Origin: Fidelibacterota bacterium
Lineage (GTDB): Bacteria > Fidelibacterota > UBA8477 > JABMPR01
Assembly: GCA_024278595.1 (NCBI GenBank)
Contig: JAJRSW010000068.1
Location: 1-64,000 of the forward strand
Direction: 5' to 3'
DNA: 64,000 nucleotides
The notes under the pieces were generated by a model. The model was not told the origin of the DNA, made no database searches, and was given only the letters and a program-made list of their open reading frames with translations. Positions 1 through 9,733 of the stretch are shown in pieces. Each line of letters opens with the position of its first letter. Within the stretch, counting starts at the first letter, position 1. A program made the translations under genes and the position numbers.

Positions 1-140
1 AAGTTTTAAAAAATATATGCTTAGCAAAAATTATCACTCACAGATGCAAGTAATTCTGTTTAAAATGAACCTGTTCATAACTTTAATAATCTTCGTGGCT
101 TAGTGTTTTCGTGGCAATAATTCATGAATAATGCAGGCTA
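1..140 (+). repeat. Truncated copy of a dispersed TIR-bearing repeat (family RF1), cut by the window edge
   Basis: Near-identical to 53474-53653 and 57163-57326; ends ..ATTCATGAATAATGCAGGCTA, the inverse of TAGCCTGAATAATTCAT. Confidence 0.8.
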
Positions 141-156
141 ACTCAATACTGTAATA

Positions 157-185
157 AAAGCCTGGATTCGTCCGGGCTTTTTTTA
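157..185 (+). terminator. Rho-independent terminator-like hairpin
   Basis: AAAGCCTGGA-ttcg-TCCGGGCTTT followed by T-run. Confidence 0.7.
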
Positions 186-389
186 CATCGGTCCCGAAAC
201 TAAGAAGCCTATACCTGGCCTACTTTCACAAAACCCTTACTGGCTATGGTAATATATCCAATACACCTTTTTTTCGTCACCAAATCGTCACTATCTGGTG
301 TCCCACTTTGTCCCATTGGATAGATTAAGGATAAAACTGGCAAAAACAAAAAACCCTCGTAAGTCTATGATATACAGGGGAATTAAGTA

Positions 390-433
390 GTGGCCAGGGA
401 CGGAATTGAACCGCCGACACGGGGATTTTCAGT
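390..433 (-). repeat. 44-bp duplication of the tRNA-Phe 3' part (att-like direct repeat)
   Basis: gtggccagggacggaattgaaccgccgacacggggattttcagt is identical to 4005-4048; homology stops within the anticodon loop. Confidence 0.85.
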
Positions 434-512
434 AGTATGCAGACCCTTATACAGTAGGGGCTAGCGGGTTTTAGTTGCTAAAAAGTTGCTATTACAGATA
501 AACAAATATTAA

Positions 513-895
513 TTGGGGATATCAGAAATTGAATTTGAGTTGTCTATAATCTTGGAGGAGGGACAGCTTACCTATCTAGATATAATGCAGGAATTTTGGG
601 CCTTGCTGGAAAAATGGTTGGAAGATTCTTCCAAATCATATAGCAAAATAAAAAAATCTCTACAGCAGGATAGTGGAGAACTCTGTGAAAAATGTGGCAA
701 ACCAATGGTGATTAAATGGAGTAAGAATGGGCAGTTTCTGGCCTGCTCCGGTTTCCCCACCTGTCGCAATGCCCGCCCCCTGGATGGACCCAAACCGGGA
801 GAAGAGAACGAGGGTGAAGAAGCCAAGGACTATGGAAAGTGTGAGAAATGTGAATCACCTCTGATCCTGAGAGACGGTCGTTATGGTAAGTACAC
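513..895 (+). pseudogene. DNA topoisomerase I C-terminal fragment (zinc-ribbon region)
   Basis: LEEGQLTYLDIMQEFW..., CEKCGKPMVIKWSKNGQFLACSGFPTCRN, CEKCESPLILRDGRYGKY; lacks the catalytic body and is interrupted by repeat sequence after RYGKY. Confidence 0.8.
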
Positions 896-1092
896 TTTAT
901 GGGTCATGTCTATCCTAATATTGTTCTCAAGCATCAATGTATCTCCTCATTGTTCTAACACTCTTGGCTTGAATTGCAGATATTCTCCTCAAAAAAATGC
1001 CCCTCACATTGATCGCCGATGATTCCCTCTATCGCTACTATTAATTCTCTTCCTCCAAGATTGATGCAATACTTATGATACAAGAAATGGGA

Positions 1093-2490
1093 TCATCTTA
1101 AATAAATCATCTTGATAACCTGAGAGTAATTATTAGCATGAAGTCGTGCCACATACATTCCACCATTGACTTGTTTACCCGATTCATCAGTTCCGTTCCA
1201 CTTGGTTTCATATCTACCAGCTGGTTTTACCTCATTGATGAGTGTCCTGACGATTCGTCCCTGAATGTCGTAGACGTTTAGTGTCACTGTCGACCACTCG
1301 GGCAGCTCGTACTTAATGAACGTTGATGGGTTAAAAGGGTTCGGGTAAGCTTTATGAACCGTGAATTTTGTTATTGGTTTGTCTTCATGGTGTATTCCAA
1401 CAGTTACGCTTGTAAATATTAGTGAAACTTCGAAGCTATCAATATCCATAAGTTGAATGTCAGTTGAAATGCTATCAAATGGAACTTGAGGGAGCATGCT
1501 TGCCCTATATTCCCCAGATATATTTATAGGATCTGAATCAACGTCAATTGCACTAATGAACCTTTCATCAAGGCAATCTATATATTTGATTGTGTCTAGT
1601 GTCATCGACGTGATAGATGATTGGCTTGGATTAATCCCCCCTCCCCAGATGGTAGTGTTGATGCGATAAATTTCAGATCTTGGAGCTACACTAAATTGAA
1701 TGGCTCCGATTGTGCAACTCGTCCAGTTGTAATCCATTGGGTTGAAAACAAAATCAAAATTAAATCGATTATCGGTTGGGATGATCGTAAATTCAATTTG
1801 ATCTGGGGTAATTGTTACAGTATCTACAGCTGAGATATTGTAATCTCCGGAGAATATTTCTGCACCTATTTTAATTCTCTCCAAAAACTTTCCGTACCCT
1901 TCTGATATGTACTGTACTACTCCAATCCCAGGCGCGTATGCCTCTGTCCAGTACAAATAGTTTTCTAAGCGATATTGAATCCTTTTTGTATTCTCCTCAT
2001 AATACATTAGTGGAGGGATAAAATAGCGGTAGTAGTTTGAAAACAGATACCCATAAATGGAATCTGGAATATCTGGATAATAGCTAACCACCCATTCTCT
2101 ACTATCTGGCAGTAAATCCCAATTAAAAATGCAGAGTGTATCCTCTGCAAGCGTGTTCAAGTTTAAGTACAAAATATTTTCAACTGAGTCCTCCCGAACA
2201 TATGAACTTTCATATGCAATCAGGTTTACGGTATGCTGTTTTGAATAGACATGATTATTAAATTCAATTGTATCAATAACCCCTTCCCGGACCAATCCCT
2301 GTATCATTCCACCATCAGCATACACTGAATACTCTCTCCAATCACCAGAGATAAGAGGATAATAGGATTCATTGCTAATCTGAGAAAAAAGTACAGCCGG
2401 TAAAACAAGCAGCGTCAATAGGAAGTTTTGAGCAGGAGTTAATTGCATAAAATAATCCTTTTTAAAAGTTGTAGGGATGTAAATATACAC
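1093..2490 (-). CDS. Secreted protein with type IX secretion-like C-terminal sorting domain
   Basis: KAYPNPFNPSTFIKYELPEWSTVTLNVYDIQGRIVRTL...GGMYVARL C-terminus; N-terminal signal-like segment. Confidence 0.8.
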   Translation of the reverse strand: MYIYIPTTFKKDYFMQLTPAQNFLLTLLVLPAVLFSQISNESYYPLISGDWREYSVYADGGMIQGLVREGVIDTIEFNNHVYSKQHTVNLIAYESSYVREDSVENILYLNLNTLAEDTLCIFNWDLLPDSREWVVSYYPDIPDSIYGYLFSNYYRYFIPPLMYYEENTKRIQYRLENYLYWTEAYAPGIGVVQYISEGYGKFLERIKIGAEIFSGDYNISAVDTVTITPDQIEFTIIPTDNRFNFDFVFNPMDYNWTSCTIGAIQFSVAPRSEIYRINTTIWGGGINPSQSSITSMTLDTIKYIDCLDERFISAIDVDSDPINISGEYRASMLPQVPFDSISTDIQLMDIDSFEVSLIFTSVTVGIHHEDKPITKFTVHKAYPNPFNPSTFIKYELPEWSTVTLNVYDIQGRIVRTLINEVKPAGRYETKWNGTDESGKQVNGGMYVARLHANNYSQVIKMIYLR

Positions 2491-2506
2491 CCCTACAACA
2501 TTAAGG

Positions 2507-3560
2507 TCACCTAACTAATAGTACTTTCTGAACTTTTTGATAATGATTAGGTAAATCGTTTCTTAATGACGCTTCTTTCGATGTTATCAATATACGTATT
2601 ATATACAATCCAGAGCATACTCCACTGGAAGGCTGCCACAAATAGTTATGGTACCCAGCCTCAAATATTTTTGGTTCAATTTGTTGAACTAATCTTCCCA
2701 TAATATCGAGTACTTCAATAGATACTTCTGAAACTTGTGGTACAGCTAGGGTTAATTTTGTGGAGGGGTTAAAGGGATTTGGATATGCTTTTCCTACATT
2801 ATAGTTCTCGGGTATGTGAGGATTGTTACCATCAGCAAGCTTCTTCCATGCAAAGCCGGTACCAGTCTTACTTATGGCTGTAGAGTATGGGGATTCGTTA
2901 TTTGAATCGTCAACCGCCTTTACTTTGTAATAAATACGTAATGTTTTCCCAGGAGTGTCAATATAAGTATCAGTGTATGAGTTGGTATAAACATCTATTG
3001 TCCTGGTATAAGTACCTCCAGGAGGGCTTAACTCTGTGTATCTAGCATATAATACATAATGATCTAAATCAGTCTCGGTATTAGCTGTCCAAGATAGATA
3101 TGGGTGTCCACCGGAAGTACTATAATCAAAGTTTTGGGGTGTTTGTGGAGGAGAATCAACTAATAGATCTACTACTATCACTCCATTTGTTTCGCTTTGC
3201 ACGATAACTGAGATATCTGTAAATGATCCGGAGTCATTTTTTGTGTTTGGATTTGAGGAGGGAGTAAAATCTGGTGCGGAAGTATTCCAGAAATCCTCCT
3301 GATCTCCTGCCATCCCTGGATGAAATTGATGGAAAATTCTCACTCCATTATCACAAACCGTTTTGTTATATAGATCTAACTCATCTTCCCCATTATCTGG
3401 ATTACTTGAGGTGGTTGCGAATGGCCAACTATAGGTATTTGAGACTCCTTGACATGTTTCCTTTTCCCAATTCCACCTACCTTCAGCACTTTCTAAATCT
3501 GCATTCGAGTTTGTAATTCGGTGCCAAATGAGCAACCCTGTTCCTCTACTTAACCTGCCC
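2507..3560 (-). pseudogene. 5'-truncated M6-like metalloprotease C-terminal part with Fn3-like and T9SS-like C-terminal domains
   Basis: GTGLLIWHRITNSNADLESAEGRW resembles the post-catalytic region of M6-type proteases; YPNPFNPSTKL tail; upstream reading frame abuts a different gene fragment. Confidence 0.6.
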
Positions 3561-3692
3561 ATCCATACCATTAAAACGCTTATGCATCGTTTCAGCATAG
3601 CAGTTTTTACACCCACTAGAAATTTTGTGACAACCAACAACAGGGTTCCAGGTAGTGTCAGTCCACTCTATTTTGGTTTTTCTGGTAGGCAT
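3546..3692 (-). pseudogene. N-terminal fragment of DUF5131 (Gp37/Gp68-like) protein
   Basis: Translation from ATG at 3692: [48 protein letters not shown], matching the family N-terminal signature. Confidence 0.75.
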
Positions 3693-4002
3693 CAACTATA
3701 AGTTCAATTCATTACTCCCAAAATTAGTTAGCAGTGTGCTCTAGAACATAAATTTGTACTAACTGGATAGGTAGCACAATTACGCGGTATCCAAATCACT
3801 ACGATTGTAATGCCAAAATATTTTGAGAGTGTTTATGGGGATTTTGAAAGAAGCGCACGGACTGAAAACGGTTATTAAATGTGGCTAAAAAATGGCTATT
3901 GATGTCCCGATTTGTCCACGATTGTCCATTACTGGATAGAAAACTTGAAAGTGGCCTAGAAACAAAAAACCTCGTAAGTCTAATGATAACAAGGGATTTA
4001 TG

Positions 4003-4078
4003 TGGTGGCCAGGGACGGAATTGAACCGCCGACACGGGGATTTTCAGTCCCCTGCTCTACCGACTGAGCTACCTGGCC
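4003..4078 (-). tRNA. tRNA-Phe (GAA), CCA encoded
   Basis: Reverse complement GGCCAGGTAGCTCAGTCGGTAGAGCAGGGGACTGAAAATCCCCGTGTCGGCGGTTCAATTCCGTCCCTGGCCACCA folds as a cloverleaf with a CTGAAAA anticodon loop. Confidence 0.97.
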
Positions 4079-4172
4079 TAAGTCAATTCATAATTACGAA
4101 TTAGGAATTACGAATGACTCTATCAAAAATTAAGCGCGCAATAATAAGCTACGGGTCACCGTAGCACAATAG

Positions 4173-4946
4173 CTATTTTAGCACCACTCCGTCAATAGCC
4201 TGCCAGGGGATCTCCGCCATCCCGAAGATGTATTGCCAGCCCTGAAGATTCCTTCGGCGACTGATCCAGCTGAAGAGACCGATCAACTCGCCCCTCCCAT
4301 CAAAAATCGGAGCCCCACTGATACCCCTGATAGGGATGGCTCCGGCCCGGGGTGTAAGCGTGTGCCGATTGATCAGATTTTGGCTGCAGACCACCCCCAG
4401 GGGATAGATCTGACCGAATTTTGTCTCCGGAACACGCATGACATTCCCTGCGCTATTGACGCCAAGTGCTCCAGGATATCCCAGCAATAGAGTTTTGTTC
4501 CGGTCATTCACAATGGGTAATGATTCCGCTTTACGGTAGGAGAGCGGTCGGACAGGACGCAAGAGTGCCCAATCATCAACCAGATTCTTCTGCTTGTCGT
4601 ATCTCAGCTCCATGATCTCAACCCTGGATTCGTGACTGGAAGCGTCACGGACCCGAACCTCCAGGATCTTACCATCGTCAATGGCGAATCCGTGCCCAGC
4701 CGTGAGGATGAGCTGCCCCTCCCGGACCATGATCCCACTCTGCTGAGCCTGTTCTCGTTCACCATCATCCCACTCAATGTCGATAAATACCAGCACGACC
4801 TGTTCGCGCCGCTCCAACAACACCTGGTTGAGCACATGGTCTTGCTCAAGCGCCGTTTCAAGCTGTTGTTGTCCGGTCTGAAAAAGATCTGTGATCTCCA
4901 CGATCTGCTTCACTTCTGGAGCAACTGAGATGGCCGCTGAGGGCAT
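4173..4946 (-). CDS. Trypsin-like serine protease domain protein
   Basis: H in TAGHGF, D in DDWALL, S in GISGAPIFDGRGELIGLFSW. Confidence 0.75.
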   Translation of the reverse strand: MPSAAISVAPEVKQIVEITDLFQTGQQQLETALEQDHVLNQVLLERREQVVLVFIDIEWDDGEREQAQQSGIMVREGQLILTAGHGFAIDDGKILEVRVRDASSHESRVEIMELRYDKQKNLVDDWALLRPVRPLSYRKAESLPIVNDRNKTLLLGYPGALGVNSAGNVMRVPETKFGQIYPLGVVCSQNLINRHTLTPRAGAIPIRGISGAPIFDGRGELIGLFSWISRRRNLQGWQYIFGMAEIPWQAIDGVVLK

Positions 4947-5023
4947 ATCACAAGCTATGATGGCTAACGCTAATGCTGTGCTTACAACAATTAATTTGGT
5001 TCTGGTAATGCTAAAACCCGGGT

Positions 5024-5476
5024 TTAGAATTTCTCACCTCGCTGCTCCCGGATCTGACTCCCCACTGGTCTGATCCGGCCCCAGATGCTGTAAATGATCA
5101 GTACTGCAGCAAAAACCTGGAAGACCGAACTCCAGAACCCAATACTATCCGCAATACCCCTGACGTACATGCCTTGAAATATTTCTACTACAAAACGCAC
5201 CAGAGTAGCGCTGGAATACACCCAGAAACTGGCGCGAACAACATCAGGATTGTATTTCTTGTCATCCTTGCTGGCCCGGGGAAAAAACCAGACTCCCACA
5301 CCCAGAATCATCATGAATACACCGCCCATGAGCAGAACATGAAAATGTGCCTGGATCAGGGTGTAGGGAAGATCCCAACCATAAATTTTTGCTCCATATA
5401 TATAAAGCCCGGAAACCAGGCCCAGGATAAAAAAGGCAAACGAAGTTTTTATAAAATAACGAGCCGTGGTGAACAT
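5024..5476 (-). CDS. Small membrane protein resembling part of heme-copper oxidase subunit I
   Basis: Four predicted TM segments; QAHFHVLLMGGVFMMILGVGVWFFPR motif. Confidence 0.6.
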   Translation of the reverse strand: MFTTARYFIKTSFAFFILGLVSGLYIYGAKIYGWDLPYTLIQAHFHVLLMGGVFMMILGVGVWFFPRASKDDKKYNPDVVRASFWVYSSATLVRFVVEIFQGMYVRGIADSIGFWSSVFQVFAAVLIIYSIWGRIRPVGSQIREQRGEKF

Positions 5477-5751
5477 AGTTTAAAACCTCCTGCTGAGTTA
5501 AGTGAAACTGATGGTATAATTCAGATCCTCCAAGGTAACAATCATTTTAGCAGGAGATGAATGAATTACATAAGTTTTTATGACTTTCAGATCAGCCCTA
5601 AACGCATCACCTTTGGCCGCCCCGATATTGTACTTTGTAGTAGAGATAAGGCACGCATTGTCTCTCTCAGAATCACTAAACTGCGCATAATTCGTGGGGA
5701 ATGACAAAAAAGAACCTGTTTCACTCTTCCTAACTGAGCGTATTTTCAAGC

Positions 5752-6804
5752 ATGAGCAATACCCCGGTCCAACTCAAGAACTTTAGCCAGCTCGAACTCG
5801 AGAACTGGGTGCAGACCCGTGGTGAAAAGGCCTTTCGTGGTCGTCAACTCTTCCAATGGATCTGGCAAAAAGGGGTGGAAGAATTCAAAGAAATGACCAA
5901 CCTATCTAAATCCCTGATAACAGAATTAGAGCAAAATTGCAGCTTGAATCTGTCCACGGTCCACCAGGTACAAACTTCCGCTACCCAGGGGACCTCAAAA
6001 TTTCTGATCCGCTTGAATGATGGTAAGTTTGTAGAGACCGTCCTGATCCCAGAAGGTAGCAGGGTCACGGTTTGTTTATCCTCCCAGGTCGGGTGTGCGT
6101 TGGATTGTGATTTTTGTGCCACGGGGAAGATGGGGTTGAATCGGAATCTCACCAGTGGCGAGATAGCTGATCAACTGCTGCATGTCAGACGGTTTAGTGA
6201 TTGTCCAATTACCAATATTGTGTTCATGGGCATGGGAGAACCCTTCCATAATTATGAACCGGTTATCCGGGCAGCTGACATCCTCAATGCTAAACTGGGT
6301 TTTGCCCACGGTGCGCGGAAGATCACCATCTCAACCAGTGGACTGGTTCCGCAGATCAGACAATTTGCAGATGAAGGTCACCGCTACAAATTGGCCGTGA
6401 GTCTCAATGCCAGCGATGATACCTCACGGACCCAGCTTATGCCCGTCAATAAAAAATGGAACATTGCTGATCTGGTGACGGCCTGTCAGGTTTATACCAA
6501 AGCATCCAGCAATATGCTGACCTTTGAATACGTATTGATGGCCGGGATCAACGATAATCTGGGCGATGCCCGGCGTCTCATAAATATTGCCAACAAGGTG
6601 TTTTGTAAGGTGAATGTGATCCCCTATAATGAGGTTGCTGAGGACTACCAGCGTCCCTCAAAAACCAGGATCAATAAATTTCTTGAGGCTCTGGAAGGCG
6701 CCAGATTTGGCGTGACGGTTCGCTGGAGCCAGGGCGATGATATCGACGCGGCCTGTGGACAATTGAGTACGGTCGCCCAGCTTAAAAATGAGAACACAGA
6801 ATGA
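5752..6804 (+). CDS. rlmN: Dual-specificity rRNA/tRNA (adenine-C2)-methyltransferase
   Basis: Radical SAM CDFCATGKMG motif, FMGMGEP, SLNASDD, full-length family pattern. Confidence 0.95.
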   Translation: MSNTPVQLKNFSQLELENWVQTRGEKAFRGRQLFQWIWQKGVEEFKEMTNLSKSLITELEQNCSLNLSTVHQVQTSATQGTSKFLIRLNDGKFVETVLIPEGSRVTVCLSSQVGCALDCDFCATGKMGLNRNLTSGEIADQLLHVRRFSDCPITNIVFMGMGEPFHNYEPVIRAADILNAKLGFAHGARKITISTSGLVPQIRQFADEGHRYKLAVSLNASDDTSRTQLMPVNKKWNIADLVTACQVYTKASSNMLTFEYVLMAGINDNLGDARRLINIANKVFCKVNVIPYNEVAEDYQRPSKTRINKFLEALEGARFGVTVRWSQGDDIDAACGQLSTVAQLKNENTE

Positions 6805-7595
6805 TCAATAAAATGATAACCGATACCATTAACGAGATCCAAAAGCACGGCGATTTTAAAGCTGACATTGCTTTGGTGCTGGGCTCTGGATTGGGTAACT
6901 TTGTTGAGTCTCTGAGCCAAACTTCCCGTCTGTCCTTTTCAGATATCCCCGGGTTTCCAGTGTCAACAGTTGAGGGTCATTCAGGGCAACTGGTCCATGG
7001 TTTTTTGGGTGATGTTCCGGTCCTGGTCAATTCAGGACGGGTCCATTTTTATGAAGGCTATACGCTGGAGCAAGTGGTGTATCCCATCCAGATCCTCCAG
7101 GCGTTAGGAGCCAAAACTATCATCTTGACCAATGCAGCCGGTAGTATCCGCAAGGATTATACCCCAGGTGATCTGATGCTCATCACCCGGTTTTTAAACC
7201 TGACCGGTCATTCTGTCTATTCCCATCAACCCGAACCAGAACAGGTCTTCGATCCCCACATCCTGGAAATTGTTCAGCAGATCGCCAACAAAAAAGATAT
7301 TCCACTAAAGCTTGGATCCTATGCAGGACTAAATGGGCCCAGCTATGAAACCCCGGCCGAGATCCGCTTTCTCAGGTTAAAAAAAGCTGATGCTGTGGGC
7401 ATGTCCACGGTCCATGAAGCAATGGCAGCTTTCCAGGCCGGCATACAGGTCCTGGGAATCAGTTGTCTCACCAATTATGCGGCGGGCATTCTGGATCAAC
7501 CGTTGAACCATGCTGAAGTCATGGAAACCGGGCAGCGGGTTCGTGAGGACTTTGCCAAATTACTCACTGCCCTGGTCCAATCCCTGTCCCGATAA
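6801..7595 (+). CDS. punA: Purine-nucleoside phosphorylase
   Basis: LGSGLG, GHSGQLVHG, LTNAAGSI, AVGMSTVHEAMAA motifs; ATGA overlap with rlmN. Confidence 0.92.
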   Translation: MINKMITDTINEIQKHGDFKADIALVLGSGLGNFVESLSQTSRLSFSDIPGFPVSTVEGHSGQLVHGFLGDVPVLVNSGRVHFYEGYTLEQVVYPIQILQALGAKTIILTNAAGSIRKDYTPGDLMLITRFLNLTGHSVYSHQPEPEQVFDPHILEIVQQIANKKDIPLKLGSYAGLNGPSYETPAEIRFLRLKKADAVGMSTVHEAMAAFQAGIQVLGISCLTNYAAGILDQPLNHAEVMETGQRVREDFAKLLTALVQSLSR

Positions 7596-7775
7596 TCACC
7601 CTGTTCAGCAAGCATAATTATCACGATATTACAAAAAAAATCAGGGCACATATCAATCTGATATGGCGCTATATCGAATTGATGCTAAATTAGGCCGGTT
7701 TTGACCTGTATTTACAGTGAAACGTGAGCATAAAATACTGTATATATAATACGTTATCATCGTTTCCTTTCATTG

Positions 7776-7791
7776 TGGCATGGCAATTGTC
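7776..7791 (+). promoter_or_regulatory. Sigma-54-like promoter (-24/-12)
   Basis: TGGCATGGCAATTGTC with correct GG/GT spacing (consensus has GC at -12). Confidence 0.45.
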
Positions 7792-7805
7792 CTTGTGAAG
7801 AGCAA

Positions 7806-9221
7806 ATGAATTGGACAATAATAATGAAAACGGAAAAAGATAGATCGGAAAGGAAGCAGAAAATGACTAACAAAACAGATCACTCAACGAATTGGAGCAC
7901 AATCTCAGGGGCCATCGTCGTGTTTGCAAACATCGGAGCATTACTTAGTGTAATTGTCCTGATCGTGACGCTATTGATCGCCACTCCTGCATTTGCCCAG
8001 GGGGCAGGTCAGCAGATCAGTATTAATCTTCATGACCTGGCAAATTTCGACCAGGGTCTTACTCAGGATATGAAAGAAGTTGAAAATGAACTCAACCAAG
8101 TAGCCAAAGAAGTTCAAGCAGCCCTGGATGAGGTCGGTATCGAAACGGGTATCAAGATCAATTTTGGTGACGATGAAGGTGGTTCACGTCCCAAACTGGG
8201 TGTGTACCTCAATAATATGGATTTTGAAGACGCCTATAAAATGCGCTACCCCTATGCTTTTGGTGTATTGGTAAATGGCACAGTGAACAATGGTAGTGCC
8301 GACAGAGCCGGGATAATCGAAGATGATATTATCATGTATTTTGATGACACAAAAGTACTGTATGAAGATCATCTGGTCCGGTTGATCCGCAGTAAGCATT
8401 TTGGTGACGTGGTAAAGATTGTTTACTACCGCGATGAAGCCAAGGATTCAACAATGGTGACATTTGTTGAACCGCTAAAAAAGGACCAAGGAACCGCCCT
8501 GTCCATGGTTGATGAAAAGGAAAAAGAGAAGAAAAAGCGTAACTCTCGCGGTTATGGTGGCGGTGGTTTTACCCCTATGCTGGTTGAAGATCAGTTTACT
8601 GATGTAGGCGATTTGATGGAAGAGCTTGGTCTTAATTCCTCACCTTTCAAACCCGCAGGAATCGTTCTCTGGGGTGGCTCTGGTCAGGGATATGTCGGTA
8701 ATGGATGGTTCCTGGGTGGTTTTGGCAATGGTGGTGGTCTTTCCAATACTGTTACGGTGATGGATGGAACGATTCCAGTAGTGCGGAAAATCAACTTTGC
8801 AATGGGATTTGGTGGGTTGACAGTAGAAAAACGTCTGGCACCCTTTTCATGGGCAACCCTGGGTGCCGGTGTCGGTCTTGGCGGTGGTGGAATAGAACTG
8901 GCTGTCTCTCAAGATGACGGTAACTTTTCCTGGACAAACCTGGGAACAGAGTTGCTTAACACCAATAGTACGACCGTAAGGTTTTCGAAAAAATATGCCA
9001 TCGTCCATCCCCGAGCCAGTCTCATGCTTAAGCTCACGAGCTGGATGCGACTAAAGGCAGAGTACGGATATCTTTATGGTTATTCATTCAGTGAAGGCTG
9101 GAACACGACGCTGGGAAATTCTTCCATCGATATGGAACAGGACTCATACGAACTCGTCGGAAGTCCTAATACAGCACTGGAAGCCAGTACGATCTCACTG
9201 GGATTGTGGTTCGGATTCTAA
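7806..9221 (+). CDS. PDZ-domain membrane/secreted protein
   Basis: Hydrophobic N-terminal segment ending ATPAFAQ; PDZ-like GVLVNGTVNNGSADRAGIIEDDIIMYFDD. The track start (TTG at 7773) overlaps the putative -24/-12; ATGs at 7806, 7824 or 7863 are more likely. Confidence 0.75.
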   Translation: MNWTIIMKTEKDRSERKQKMTNKTDHSTNWSTISGAIVVFANIGALLSVIVLIVTLLIATPAFAQGAGQQISINLHDLANFDQGLTQDMKEVENELNQVAKEVQAALDEVGIETGIKINFGDDEGGSRPKLGVYLNNMDFEDAYKMRYPYAFGVLVNGTVNNGSADRAGIIEDDIIMYFDDTKVLYEDHLVRLIRSKHFGDVVKIVYYRDEAKDSTMVTFVEPLKKDQGTALSMVDEKEKEKKKRNSRGYGGGGFTPMLVEDQFTDVGDLMEELGLNSSPFKPAGIVLWGGSGQGYVGNGWFLGGFGNGGGLSNTVTVMDGTIPVVRKINFAMGFGGLTVEKRLAPFSWATLGAGVGLGGGGIELAVSQDDGNFSWTNLGTELLNTNSTTVRFSKKYAIVHPRASLMLKLTSWMRLKAEYGYLYGYSFSEGWNTTLGNSSIDMEQDSYELVGSPNTALEASTISLGLWFGF

Positions 9222-9242
9222 GCTAACACAAACCATCATCAG

Positions 9243-9284
9243 ATCATGATGCCGTTATCAACTCGATATCGGCATCATGATTTT
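9243..9284 (+). terminator. Strong hairpin, terminator-like
   Basis: 12-bp perfect stem ATCATGATGCCG/CGGCATCATGAT followed by TTTT. Confidence 0.7.
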
Positions 9285-9733
9285 AACTAATTGTGGAGGA
9301 AATATGAGCACAATATCAACCAGCTTATTGGTTCTGATCGTCCTTGCCTCTCCACTGTACCCTGCCATGCTGACTCAAGAGCTGCAGGTGATTATGCCCA
9401 CCGGTGAACCAAACTCATCAGATGGGTTATCGGTTCTATGAGAAGCCCTGTCATCTGTCTTCAGGAGTGGCCTGGCACTGGAAGAAGATCTCTGGTGATC
9501 TTGAATATTTCAAACAGTACTCAACACTGGACCTGGATCGATCTGCCCCGGACATTGAACATTAGTACTTCGAGAAATTCCAGGCTAAACCAGAGCTTTT
9601 TTGAGAGCTGAACTTTAAGCAGAAAAAATTAACAATTAACGTGATCCTGGAATAGACAGGGTCCTGTATAGGCGACATCAGACAATGACACTCACGATGC
9701 ACCTAAAGAAAAATAGATCGAAAAGACCAGCCC

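Noticed and set aside
5498-5749. 83-aa minus-strand ORF between the oxidase-like gene and rlmN
   Set aside because: No recognisable motif or good start context; more likely the divergent promoter region.
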